Positions 44,981 to 53,461 of a DNA stretch of 64,000 bases are shown here, piece by piece. The stretch's first letter is position 1, and the number at the start of each line of letters is the position of its first letter. Source of the stretch: Psychroserpens damuponensis (lineage in GTDB: Bacteria; Bacteroidota; Bacteroidia; Flavobacteriales; Flavobacteriaceae). A model generated the notes under the pieces. The model made no database searches and had not been told where the DNA came from. It saw only the letters and a list, made by a program, of their open reading frames with translations. The position numbers and the translations under genes were made by a program. The stretch is taken from the NCBI RefSeq assembly GCF_000826655.1, contig NZ_JXJO01000024.1, positions 1 through 64,000 of the forward strand. Reading direction: 5' to 3'.

Positions 44981-45814
44981 ATGAAAAACAATATCTTAAT
45001 CGTATTAGGGTTAGTAGTAGGAGTTTTTGTAAACGCACAGACACCAACCATAGATGATGTAAAATCTGTAAACGAGGTAGTTACTGCAGACAACATAGAA
45101 TGGGGTTGGTTGAATCCGTTACGAGGCGATAAAAGTCCAGCAGCTGGAAAACTTTGGGGAGACCGAACAAAAAACGAACCTGCAGGTTTCTTAGTGAAAT
45201 TTAAAAAAGGATTTTCTTCACCACCACACATTCATAATATTACATATCGTGGTGTTGTTATAAAAGGTTTTTTACACAATGATGATGAAAATGCAGAAAA
45301 ACAATGGTTGCCAGCTGGTTCTTATTGGCAGCAACCAGCAGGAGAAGCACATATAACCGCTGCAAATGGTCAAGAAAACATGGCTTTTTTAGACATTCAA
45401 GAAGGGCCATATTTAGTGAAACCAACTTCTGAAGCTTTTGATAATGGAGAACGACCTATAAATGTTGATACATCCAATTTAGTATGGTTAAATGCCAATG
45501 ATATAGAATGGGTTACTGAAAAACGTAACGTAGAAATTGCATTTTTATGGGGAAAGTATGAAAAGAACCAACTACGTGCAGCACTTCTAAAATTACCAGC
45601 TGGTTTCAGTGGGAAAATCAAAAATTTGAGTCCTAATTTTAGAGCTGTAGTTATTTCTGGCGGAATTTCACACCAGTTTTCTAAAAAAGAAGATAAAAAG
45701 GAGTTAAAAGCACCATCTTATTTTGGAGCAGAAGAAAATGCAACTTCAATTATTTCAGCAGAAAAAGAAACCATTCTTTACATTAGAACTAATGGAGAAT
45801 TTAAGGTGAAATAA
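44981..45814 (+). CDS. DUF4437 cupin-like secreted protein
   Basis: 277 residues with a signal peptide (MKNNILIVLGLVVGVFVNAQ). Two cupin-like halves occur: WLNPLRGDKSPAAGKLWGDR ... AGFLVKFKKGFSSPPHIHNITYRGVV with HIH as likely metal ligands, and VWLNANDIEWV ... AALLKLPAGFSGKIKNLSP without an obvious pair. Family DUF4437 (anti-sigma/ChrR-like cupin) is the best match I can name. Co-located with the nitroreductase, possibly an exported cupin enzyme induced by the same stress. Confidence 0.75.
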   Translation: MKNNILIVLGLVVGVFVNAQTPTIDDVKSVNEVVTADNIEWGWLNPLRGDKSPAAGKLWGDRTKNEPAGFLVKFKKGFSSPPHIHNITYRGVVIKGFLHNDDENAEKQWLPAGSYWQQPAGEAHITAANGQENMAFLDIQEGPYLVKPTSEAFDNGERPINVDTSNLVWLNANDIEWVTEKRNVEIAFLWGKYEKNQLRAALLKLPAGFSGKIKNLSPNFRAVVISGGISHQFSKKEDKKELKAPSYFGAEENATSIISAEKETILYIRTNGEFKVK

Positions 45815-45934
45815 TGATTGATTATGACCTGATTATTTATTAATAGTAGGAAAAACCGACAATATTGTGGATTCTTCCATTTTAAATATTTTGAAATTTC
45901 ATTAAAATATGGCTAGAACAATCCTAGAAAATAA

Positions 45935-46108
45935 CCTGATGAAGCATCTACAGGTTCAGTAGTAGATTTTTATGATAAAGTTTCAAGTAAAGCCTTCATC
46001 AGTTTACCTGATGCACCAAAAGATACTTCAGCACCATTTAAAAAATATAGAATACATGACGAGGCAAAAATTGAAAATTTATTAGTGATTACGAGTAGTT
46101 TGGTATAA
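45935..46108 (+). pseudogene. orphan 3' fragment of an unrecognised gene
   Basis: A frame of 57 codons opens right after a TAA (45932-45934) and runs to the TAA at 46106-46108 without an ATG. It reads PDEASTGSVVDFYDKVSSKA, then FISLPDAPKDTSAPFKKYRI, then HDEAKIENLLVITSSLV. The composition is coding-like, so this looks like the C-terminal remnant of a deleted gene. I do not recognise the family. Confidence 0.45.
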
Positions 46109-46242
46109 GAAATCTATATATTAAATATGGAATTTGATTTGAACCAATTTTTAATTGGATTGCGTTAAGGCAACTTTTGGTTTAGCTGTAATTTTATAAG
46201 AGTAGACTAATAATAGTTTATTTAATTTTAAAATTTATAAAA

Positions 46243-46443
46243 ATGTCAAAGCCAATAGAAGATAAATTAAAAGGAAACTGGAATATTGCTAAAGGAAAAC
46301 TAAAGCAAAAATGGGGAGATTTAACCGATGATGATTTAGATTACCAAGAGGGTAAAGAAGATGAGTTGGTTGGTAGAATTCAGAAAAAAACTGGAGAAAC
46401 CAAAGAGAACGTAAATGATTTTTTAGATAGCATGAAATTCTAG
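46243..46443 (+). CDS. CsbD-family stress protein
   Basis: 66 residues. The sequence matches the CsbD motif throughout: [39 protein letters not shown] and [15 protein letters not shown]. CsbD-type proteins are abundant general-stress proteins in many bacteria with no defined biochemical activity. The gene is monocistronic, preceded by a remnant gene and followed by a strong terminator. Confidence 0.92.
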   Translation: MSKPIEDKLKGNWNIAKGKLKQKWGDLTDDDLDYQEGKEDELVGRIQKKTGETKENVNDFLDSMKF

Positions 46444-46467
46444 TTATCAAATATCGTTTAAATTAAA

Positions 46468-46499
46468 ATGCTGAGATTAATTAAATTTAATCTCAGCAT
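46468..46499 (+). terminator. strong terminator after the CsbD gene
   Basis: ATGCTGAGATTAA (46468-46480) pairs perfectly with TTAATCTCAGCAT (46487-46499) around a 6-base loop, then T-rich DNA. Confidence 0.88.
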
Positions 46500-46654
46500 T
46501 TCTTATATTATAAGCAAAATGACATCATTTTTAAATGAAATTGTAAACTGTACACAGGTATGTTTCATTCAAAATAATTTGTCTTAAATAAAACCAAATA
46601 ACTTGTTATATCAGATGATATTCTAGTTCTTGCACGATTAAATTTTTTGATAAA

Positions 46655-47275
46655 ATGGATAACCTAATAACCTTTTCAATTACAGTTTTTACTGCTTTTT
46701 TCGCTATTACAAACCCAATATCAAATATGACAGTTTTTTTATCCTTAACTCAAGGTGCTGATAAAAAAACGAAGCATGATATTAATAAGCGTTCTAATTT
46801 TATAGCTTTTATTATAGTCACTGTATTTGTGCTTTTAGGAAAGTATATTTTCGAATTATTTAATATTAGTATTCCAGCATTTAAAATTACAGGTGGCATT
46901 TTAATTTTCTTTATTGGTTTTGACATGCTTCAATCAAAAACTTCTAATGTAAAAAGTATAGATAATGTAAACATTGATGAAAACATAGCAGTCTCACCTT
47001 TAGCAATCCCAATTTTAGCTGGCCCAGGAACCATTGTAACAGCTATGAATTTTGTTGCTAATGTAGAAACTATCCATATTATTTTAGTAATTCTCATATT
47101 TGGTAGCATGAGTCTATTAACTTATTTCACATTTAAATTAAGTGATTTTATTGTGAACGTATTTGGTAATAATGTGATTTCTGTAATTGGGAAAATTATG
47201 GGATTAATCATTGCTATCATTGGTACAGGTATGATTATACAAGGAATTAAGATTTCTTTTAATTTATTAACCTAA
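46655..47275 (+). CDS. MarC-family integral membrane protein
   Basis: 206 residues with six hydrophobic segments. The first, ITFSITVFTAFFAITNPISNMTVF, and the AIPILAGPGTIVTAMNF block are typical of the MarC/NAAT family. Members are multi-pass proteins of unresolved function; early links to multiple antibiotic resistance were not confirmed. It precedes the KefF-like gene by 29 bases and may be in one transcript with it. Confidence 0.88.
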   Translation: MDNLITFSITVFTAFFAITNPISNMTVFLSLTQGADKKTKHDINKRSNFIAFIIVTVFVLLGKYIFELFNISIPAFKITGGILIFFIGFDMLQSKTSNVKSIDNVNIDENIAVSPLAIPILAGPGTIVTAMNFVANVETIHIILVILIFGSMSLLTYFTFKLSDFIVNVFGNNVISVIGKIMGLIIAIIGTGMIIQGIKISFNLLT

Positions 47276-47304
47276 AGTATTTTAGTTGTAATTAAGTATG
47301 TAAA

Positions 47305-47907
47305 ATGAAAAAAATTCTAATTCTATTTTCACATCCTAAACTTGAAAAATCTAGAGTAAATTTATCGTTAATTAACCATATTAAGGATAAAGAAAACGTG
47401 ACCCTTCATGATTTATATGATGAATATCCAGATTTTCATATCGATGTACCAAAAGAGCAAAAATTATTATTACAACACGATATAATTATTTGGCATCATC
47501 CTTTTTATTGGTATAGTTGTCCGCCATTAATGAAACAGTGGATTGACATGGTTTTAGAGTTTAATTGGGCTTATGGGCCAGAAGGTAAAGCGCTTCAAAA
47601 TAAAACATGTTTAAATGCTATAACAACTGGAGGTTCTAAAGAAGTGTATTGTTCTGCTGGATATAATAGTTTTACGGTAGAGCAATTTTTACGTCCTTTT
47701 GAGCAAACAGCAAACTTATGCGGCATGACTTATTTACCACCTTTTGCAGTGATGGGAACCCATAATCTTTCCGAAGAAAAATTGAACGATTATAAAATTA
47801 ACTACGGAAAATTAATCGATTTACTTCAAGCCGAACTGACTATAAATGATTTTGAGAAAATATCATTCATTAATGATATTCCACAACTTAAAGCTCATAA
47901 TACATGA
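47305..47907 (+). CDS. KefF-like NAD(P)H oxidoreductase / antiporter ancillary protein
   Basis: 200 residues, flavodoxin-like fold. ILILFSHPKLEKSRVN begins it; HDIIIWHHPFYWYSCPPLMKQWIDMVLEFNWAYGPEG is the KefF/KefG signature. It is a quinone reductase-like FMN protein that activates the potassium-efflux antiporter in E. coli. The stop overlaps the start of the KefC-like gene (ATGA at 47904-47907). A CTTCGGAAA copy lies at 47768-47776 and encodes a Ser-Glu pair. Confidence 0.9.
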   Translation: MKKILILFSHPKLEKSRVNLSLINHIKDKENVTLHDLYDEYPDFHIDVPKEQKLLLQHDIIIWHHPFYWYSCPPLMKQWIDMVLEFNWAYGPEGKALQNKTCLNAITTGGSKEVYCSAGYNSFTVEQFLRPFEQTANLCGMTYLPPFAVMGTHNLSEEKLNDYKINYGKLIDLLQAELTINDFEKISFINDIPQLKAHNT

Positions 47908-49805
47908 CAGGAAGTTTACTTTTTGAAGCCATTGTGTTTTTAGCTGGAGCCATAATTTGTGTATCTATAGCTAAACGTTTGGGCTTAAGTTCTGTTATAG
48001 GCTATCTATTAGCAGGTGTTTTAATTGGGCCTTATGTATTAGGTTTTATTGGAGAAGAAGGCGAAGATATTTTACATTTTGCAGAATTTGGTGTCGTAAT
48101 GATGTTATTTCTTATTGGCTTAGAAATTGAACCCAAAAATTTCTGGAACATGAGAAAAACCATACTTGGCATGGGAAGTATTCAAGTAGGAGGCACCATG
48201 CTGCTATCATTTTTTCTCTTCACACTATTAGGTTTTAACTGGAAAGTAGCGCTAGTAATTTCTATGGCTGTAGCATTATCATCTACAGCGATTGCTATGC
48301 AAACTATTAAAGAAAAAGGGTTGATGGAAACCACATTTGGGACATCAGCTTTTTCTATATTATTGTTTCAAGATATTGTCGTTATTTTTATGATTGGTGC
48401 CATGCCTTTATTAGCAAACATGAGTGATGACACAACTGCAAATAACCATAATGAATCGTTAAGCTTAATAGAGAGCTTACCCTTAGGATTTCAAACCTTA
48501 GCCATCATAGCATCTGTTATTGTAATCATCGCTTTAGGACGTTACGTTGTCGTACCTATGCTTAGAAAAGTGGCAAAAACTGGAGTGCGAGAATTATTGA
48601 TTGCTGCTGCCTTTTTAATTGTTTTTGGTATTTCATTTATCATGGAATTGGTGGGATTAAGTCCTGCATTAGGTGCTTTTTTAGGAGGCGTTGTGTTATC
48701 AAATAGTGAGTTTAAACACGAGCTAGAAAGTACTTTAGAGCCTTTTAAGGATTTACTTTTAGGCTTATTTTTTATGGCTGTTGGAGCATCTATCAACTTT
48801 ATTGTAATTGCAAAAAGCCCACTCACAATTGCCGGATTTTTAATTGGTGTCATTTTTCTTAAAGCCCTAGTTTTATTTATAACTGGTCGCGCTTTTAACT
48901 TAAAATTAGATCAAAAATTGCTATTAACGTTTAGTTTAGCGCAAGTGGGAGAGTTTGCTTTTGTATTGCTATCATTTGCATTCGGACTTAATATTTTAGA
49001 ACAAGAACAAATGGACATGTTGTTAGTGATTACAGCATTAAGTATGGCTTTAACACCAATTATAAGTATTGTAAATGAGCGGTTTATTCTTCCTAAAGTT
49101 GGTACTAAAGAGTCTATTCAACGCCCTATGGATCATATTGCAAAATCACACAAAATTATATTAGTAGGTTTTGGCCATTTTGGGAGTACAGTTGGTCGTT
49201 TTTTAAGATCTCATGGTGTAGAAGCTACCGTTTTAGATCAAGATTCCAATCGTGTCGATTTTCTTCGGAAAATGGGATTCGAAGTATATTATGGAGATGC
49301 AACACGATTAGATCTATTAGAATCGGCTGGTATTGCAGACGCAAAAATTGTAATTATAGCCACTAACAAATTAAGTGTTACAAAGGCCATAAGTAAAATT
49401 GTAGACCAAAAATATCCTCATATAGAACTTATGATTAGAACAAAAAACCGATATGATGCCTATGAGTTGTTAAATCTTGGTAGAGAACATATTTATAGAG
49501 AATCATTAGACACATCGTTAGCATTAGCTAGTGATGTTTTACATAAACTTGGGTTTAGAAAATACACTTTAAATAGACAGGTTAAAAATTTCATTAAATA
49601 CGATGAAGCAAGTTTAAGACGACTAGCAAAAGCACCTAAACAAGAAGCTGACTATATATTTAAAGCTAGAAAAGAGTTGCAAGAGCAGGAAGAATTGTTG
49701 AATTCTGACTTTAAACGTGGTATTGTTGCCTTTGATAACCATTGGGATAGTGATTATATTAGAAAAGCTTTAGAAAAGGTAACTACAAAATATAACTCGA
49801 AGTAA
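47904..49805 (+). CDS. KefC-type CPA2 monovalent cation:proton antiporter
   Basis: 633 residues. About 12 TM segments form the Na_H_Exchanger domain (residues 1-385), with VIGYLLAGVLIGPYVLGFIG at the start and GLSPALGAFLGGVVLSNSEF mid-domain. A TrkA-N/RCK nucleotide-binding domain follows (about 410-530: KIILVGFGHFGSTVGRFLRSHG and DATRLDLLESAGIADAKIVI). In E. coli, KefC is gated by glutathione adducts and protects against electrophiles by acidifying the cell. Whether this organism uses glutathione is unknown, so the gating ligand is open. Operon partner of the KefF-like gene. Confidence 0.92.
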   Translation: MTGSLLFEAIVFLAGAIICVSIAKRLGLSSVIGYLLAGVLIGPYVLGFIGEEGEDILHFAEFGVVMMLFLIGLEIEPKNFWNMRKTILGMGSIQVGGTMLLSFFLFTLLGFNWKVALVISMAVALSSTAIAMQTIKEKGLMETTFGTSAFSILLFQDIVVIFMIGAMPLLANMSDDTTANNHNESLSLIESLPLGFQTLAIIASVIVIIALGRYVVVPMLRKVAKTGVRELLIAAAFLIVFGISFIMELVGLSPALGAFLGGVVLSNSEFKHELESTLEPFKDLLLGLFFMAVGASINFIVIAKSPLTIAGFLIGVIFLKALVLFITGRAFNLKLDQKLLLTFSLAQVGEFAFVLLSFAFGLNILEQEQMDMLLVITALSMALTPIISIVNERFILPKVGTKESIQRPMDHIAKSHKIILVGFGHFGSTVGRFLRSHGVEATVLDQDSNRVDFLRKMGFEVYYGDATRLDLLESAGIADAKIVIIATNKLSVTKAISKIVDQKYPHIELMIRTKNRYDAYELLNLGREHIYRESLDTSLALASDVLHKLGFRKYTLNRQVKNFIKYDEASLRRLAKAPKQEADYIFKARKELQEQEELLNSDFKRGIVAFDNHWDSDYIRKALEKVTTKYNSK

Positions 49806-49820
49806 CTTGAGTATTGCGAG

Positions 49821-50957
49821 ATGGGAAAACGAATTTTAAAAATATGTAAACGAATGGTAATAAGCATTGGTATAATATTAGGATTATTAGCACTTATTGT
49901 AATTGTATTCGTAAATACAAGTCCAGAATTTGGAGGTAAAGCGAGTCCTGAAAAATTAGCGATTTACAACACATCTAAAAACTATAAAGACGGTAAGTTT
50001 GTAAATACAAATGCTGTAAATTTAGATATGAGTTTAAGCGATATAGGTAAAACGTTAATAGCTTATTTTAAGTCTCAGCCCAATACTATTCCAGATACTA
50101 ATATTTCCGTAGAAAAAATAGATTCCTTACACATTGATAATTACAAGGATCGTACGAGGCTTATGTGGTTTGGTCATTCTACATTTTTATTACAAATGGA
50201 TCAAAAAACTATTTTAATAGATCCCATGTTTGGTGATGTTCCTGCTCCTCATCCTATGCTAGGAAGTAAGCGTTTTAGCGATGAATTGCCCATAACTGTT
50301 GAGAAATTACCAAATATTGACGCTGTACTTATTTCACACGATCATTATGATCATCTAGATTATGGTTCAATTATAGCTTTAAAAGATAAGGTAGATGTCT
50401 TTTACACACCTCTTGGAGTAGGAGCGCATTTAGAAAAATGGGGCATAAATAAAGATAGAATTATAGAATTAGATTGGTGGCAAGAAGCAACCTTAGATGG
50501 TGTACAGTTTAAATGTACACCAGCACAACATTTTTCAGGTAGAGGACTCACAGATCGCACAAAAACATTGTGGTGCTCTTGGGTTATTAAATCGGGTACA
50601 GATAATATTTTTTTTAGTGGAGACAGTGGGTATTCTACTCATTTTAAAGCAATTGGTGATGCCTATGGACCATTTGATTTGGCGATGATAGAATGTGGTC
50701 AATACAATGAAAAATGGCCAGATATACACATGTTTCCTGAAGAAAGCGTAAAAGCAGGAATTGATGTAAAAGCAAAACAAATGATGCCAATACATTGGGG
50801 AGCTTTTAAATTAGCAATGCACCCTTGGACAGATCCAGTAGAGCGCGTTACAAAAAAAGCTGAAGAATTAAATGTATCTATAATAACGCCTAAAATTGGA
50901 GACGTTTTTTTTCTGAAAAGTGAAAACTCCATACCACAGCAATGGTGGATTAAATAA
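49821..50957 (+). CDS. membrane-anchored metallo-beta-lactamase-fold hydrolase (NAPE-PLD-like)
   Basis: 378 residues. One TM segment near the N-terminus (VISIGIILGLLALIVIVF) anchors the protein. The MBL domain has ISHDHYDHLDY (HxHxDH), GDSGYSTHF and IHWGAF. Sequence landmarks RLMWFGHSTFLLQMD and MIECGQYNEKWPDIHMFPEE are typical of NAPE-hydrolysing phospholipase D-like enzymes. It may hydrolyse a phospholipid or phosphodiester at the membrane. The AraC regulator gene starts nine bases downstream. Confidence 0.85.
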   Translation: MGKRILKICKRMVISIGIILGLLALIVIVFVNTSPEFGGKASPEKLAIYNTSKNYKDGKFVNTNAVNLDMSLSDIGKTLIAYFKSQPNTIPDTNISVEKIDSLHIDNYKDRTRLMWFGHSTFLLQMDQKTILIDPMFGDVPAPHPMLGSKRFSDELPITVEKLPNIDAVLISHDHYDHLDYGSIIALKDKVDVFYTPLGVGAHLEKWGINKDRIIELDWWQEATLDGVQFKCTPAQHFSGRGLTDRTKTLWCSWVIKSGTDNIFFSGDSGYSTHFKAIGDAYGPFDLAMIECGQYNEKWPDIHMFPEESVKAGIDVKAKQMMPIHWGAFKLAMHPWTDPVERVTKKAEELNVSIITPKIGDVFFLKSENSIPQQWWIK

Positions 50958-50966
50958 TTGTAAATC

Positions 50967-51845
50967 ATGTCTAAAGAAATCCCTCATATTTCATTTAAAT
51001 CTTCAAATCCAGATAACAATGGTATTGAAATTTTAACGATTGAAAGTCTTGCGGCTCGCAAGAAAGATGCAAATCATAATCCGGAAAGAGCACATCAAGT
51101 GGCATTTAATATGATTGTTTTTTACACACATGGCGAGAGCAAACACTTGGTAGATTTTATTTGGCATCCTGTAAAAAAAAATACATTAATTCATATTTCT
51201 AAAGGTCAGATTAACCGTTTTCAATTTCAACCTGGTTTAAAAGGTTATATTTTATTATTTACCGATGATTATTTAAAAAATCAAATACATACATTGCCGA
51301 AAACTGAAATAGACAGGTTATTTAATTCACAATTATTTTCTCCTATCATTGAAGTGCCTGCTGAGTCTAATATTGAAAGATATATGACATTATTTGATGA
51401 AGAATATTCAAATTTAAATGATAACCTTAATCAAAATGCTATTTGTAATGCACTTTATACTATCATTTTTTCGAAGTTAGAACGGTTGAAGAAATTTCAA
51501 ACCCATCATTTAAAACACTCTGAAAAACTAAGTACGTTTTTAGAGTTTAAGTCTCTTTTAGAAAATCACTTTAATGAAAGTCGAAATGCCGATTTTTATG
51601 CCATCAAGTTACATATTACTTATAAACATCTTAATACAATTTGTAAGGACATTGTTGCCATAACTGCCAAACAGTTTATAGATGAGTTCATAGTTTTAGA
51701 AGCTAAACGATTACTTATAAATTCTAAAATTAAGAGCACTCAATTAGCTTATTCTTTAGGTTTTGATGAACCCACAAATTTCGTAAAGTATTTTAAGAAA
51801 CATACAGGATTTACCCTAAATCAGTTCAAAAAAGACTATTTATAA
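50967..51845 (+). CDS. AraC-family transcriptional regulator
   Basis: 292 residues. An N-terminal cupin-like sensing domain (FYTHGESKHLVDFIWHPVKKNTLIHIS) leads to the AraC-type double HTH at about 195-290: NFNES/ADFYAIKLHITYKHLNTIC and TQLAYSLGFDEPTNFVKYFKKHTGFTLNQFKK. It sits nine bases after the MBL hydrolase gene and probably regulates that gene or an adjoining pathway. The ligand is unknown. Confidence 0.92.
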   Translation: MSKEIPHISFKSSNPDNNGIEILTIESLAARKKDANHNPERAHQVAFNMIVFYTHGESKHLVDFIWHPVKKNTLIHISKGQINRFQFQPGLKGYILLFTDDYLKNQIHTLPKTEIDRLFNSQLFSPIIEVPAESNIERYMTLFDEEYSNLNDNLNQNAICNALYTIIFSKLERLKKFQTHHLKHSEKLSTFLEFKSLLENHFNESRNADFYAIKLHITYKHLNTICKDIVAITAKQFIDEFIVLEAKRLLINSKIKSTQLAYSLGFDEPTNFVKYFKKHTGFTLNQFKKDYL

Positions 51846-51935
51846 GTTTAAGGGTTCGGTATTAACCATTTATAAGGGCATATTTATCTGTTACAATATA
51901 AAAGGTTTCATGACATTTGTTACAAAGAAATAACA

Positions 51936-52130
51936 ATGTCAGATATAAAAACCTGCCCAAAATGTGGCGCTAAAGCAACCTATAAAATTAAAGGAACTAT
52001 TGAAGCTTTTGAAGCTGTTCAAGATGATGAAGCCTTTAAAAAAATCGGGCAACTTAAAAAAGCAATGCAAAAATATAAGGATAAAGCAGAAGCTTTAGAG
52101 CAAGAATTACAAACACTAAAATCATTATAA
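51936..52130 (+). CDS. small zinc-knuckle/coiled-coil protein
   Basis: 64 residues. A Cys-x-x-Cys-Gly (TCPKCGAKATYKI) near the start resembles half of a zinc ribbon, so a homodimer would be needed to bind a metal. The rest is a coiled coil (FKKIGQLKKAMQKYKDKAEA, then LEQELQTLKSL). I do not recognise the family. It is 4 bases from the SnoaL-like gene downstream, so they are co-transcribed. Confidence 0.55.
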   Translation: MSDIKTCPKCGAKATYKIKGTIEAFEAVQDDEAFKKIGQLKKAMQKYKDKAEALEQELQTLKSL

Positions 52131-52134
52131 AGTT

Positions 52135-52512
52135 ATGGATATTCAGCACAATAAAAAAAATGCTATTGCCTTTTATAAAATGGCTTATGAAGGGAATCCA
52201 GAAAAAGCGGTCGAATTATATGTTGGAGAGCAGTATATTCAACACAACCCAATGGTGGCAGATGGACCTCAGGCATTTATAGATTATTTTAATCGTATGC
52301 AAAAAGAATATCCTGTAAAAACTATGGATTTTGTACGAGCTATTGCTGAAGATGATTTGGTAGCCTTACATACGCATCAAGTTTGGCCAGGTAACGATCA
52401 TTATATTACCATGGATTTCTTTAGGTTTGATAGCCAAGGGAAAATTATTGAGCATTGGGATAGTATTCAACAAATACCTGAAACATCAGCCAACAATAAC
52501 ACAATGTATTAA
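52135..52512 (+). CDS. SnoaL-like (nuclear transport factor 2 fold) protein
   Basis: 125 residues. FYKMAYEGNPEKAVELYVGEQYIQHNPMVADGPQAFIDYF is the SnoaL/NTF2 opening, with HNP a key active-site loop. The second part has VALHTHQVWPGNDHYITMDFFRFDSQGKIIEHWDSIQQIPE, the typical ending. Members can be isomerases, dehydratases or ligand-binding proteins. The role is unassigned here. It follows the small zinc-knuckle gene by 4 bases. Confidence 0.85.
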   Translation: MDIQHNKKNAIAFYKMAYEGNPEKAVELYVGEQYIQHNPMVADGPQAFIDYFNRMQKEYPVKTMDFVRAIAEDDLVALHTHQVWPGNDHYITMDFFRFDSQGKIIEHWDSIQQIPETSANNNTMY

Positions 52513-52709
52513 AGCGTAAACGCTACAAGTTTATACGTCATTGGCTTAGATTTAACTTGAGTATTTTTACTGTTATAAACTAAACCCTTACATTTATTAC
52601 CACAGAAAAGCTTACAATCTTATTGAACTACAGACTTTTGTTTTTAGTCGTTTTTTAATCTGTAATCTTTTAAAAATCGATGCGACTGAAATCACAATAA
52701 ATTTAAAAG

Positions 52710-53453
52710 ATGAAAAAACAAATGCATTTAGCTGCTCAATATTTAGCAGCTGCAGGAATTAGCTTTTTAGAAAAAAAAGATGACGATAGTCACACTAACT
52801 TAGGTTTTAATATTAAGGACGCTTTATTAGAAACGCATGTATTATCAAATAATGGAGATCAATTATGTTTAAATTATAATACATTTTCATTGCAATGGAA
52901 ATCTGGTGAAGGTTTTATAACGTCATTTTTATTAGATGGAAAAACACATAAAGAAGTTTTAACATGGTTAAAAGACACTTCTAAAAAGCATTTAAATAAA
53001 GCATACAATTATCATTTACATTACGATTTACCGTATACAATACATGACGACTTTGTTTTTTTACTAAAGACTACTTCACAGTTAGACGCATTAGTACATT
53101 TAAGAACAATGGCTCAATTAAGTTTAGAGCAAATCAATTTAGATTTTAAAACAAATGCAAGTATTAGAGTTTGGCCTCATCATTTTGATACTGGTATCTA
53201 CACCACATTAGTCGATCAAACTATAAGTTTTGGACTTGGTTTAGCTATTCCTGATGATTTAAGCGAAGTTCACTATCTTTACATTAGTGCTTATAAAGAT
53301 GGTCAAGCGGTTACAACTTCTGGTTTTAGTCCGCTTCAAAAAGGTAGATGGATAAATAATAACTTTAAAGGCGCTATATTACCAGCAACAGGAGTCACTA
53401 AACAAGACGCTATCATCTTTTTTAAAGCTGCTATTAATCATTACAATCAATAA
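52710..53453 (+). CDS. unknown protein, first gene of the ergothioneine-type cluster
   Basis: 247 residues. It carries HLHYDLPYTIHDDFVFLL, SIRVWPHHFDTGIY, and a C-terminal TSGFSPLQKGRWINNNFKGAILPATG. The WPHHFD stretch reminds me of the DUF5996 family, but I hold that weakly. No signal peptide or TM segment is seen, so it is cytoplasmic. Its stop is 8 bases from the egtB start, so the two are co-transcribed, and a shared role in histidine-betaine chemistry is a reasonable but untested guess. Confidence 0.6.
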   Translation: MKKQMHLAAQYLAAAGISFLEKKDDDSHTNLGFNIKDALLETHVLSNNGDQLCLNYNTFSLQWKSGEGFITSFLLDGKTHKEVLTWLKDTSKKHLNKAYNYHLHYDLPYTIHDDFVFLLKTTSQLDALVHLRTMAQLSLEQINLDFKTNASIRVWPHHFDTGIYTTLVDQTISFGLGLAIPDDLSEVHYLYISAYKDGQAVTTSGFSPLQKGRWINNNFKGAILPATGVTKQDAIIFFKAAINHYNQ

Positions 53454-53461
53454 TTAAAATT

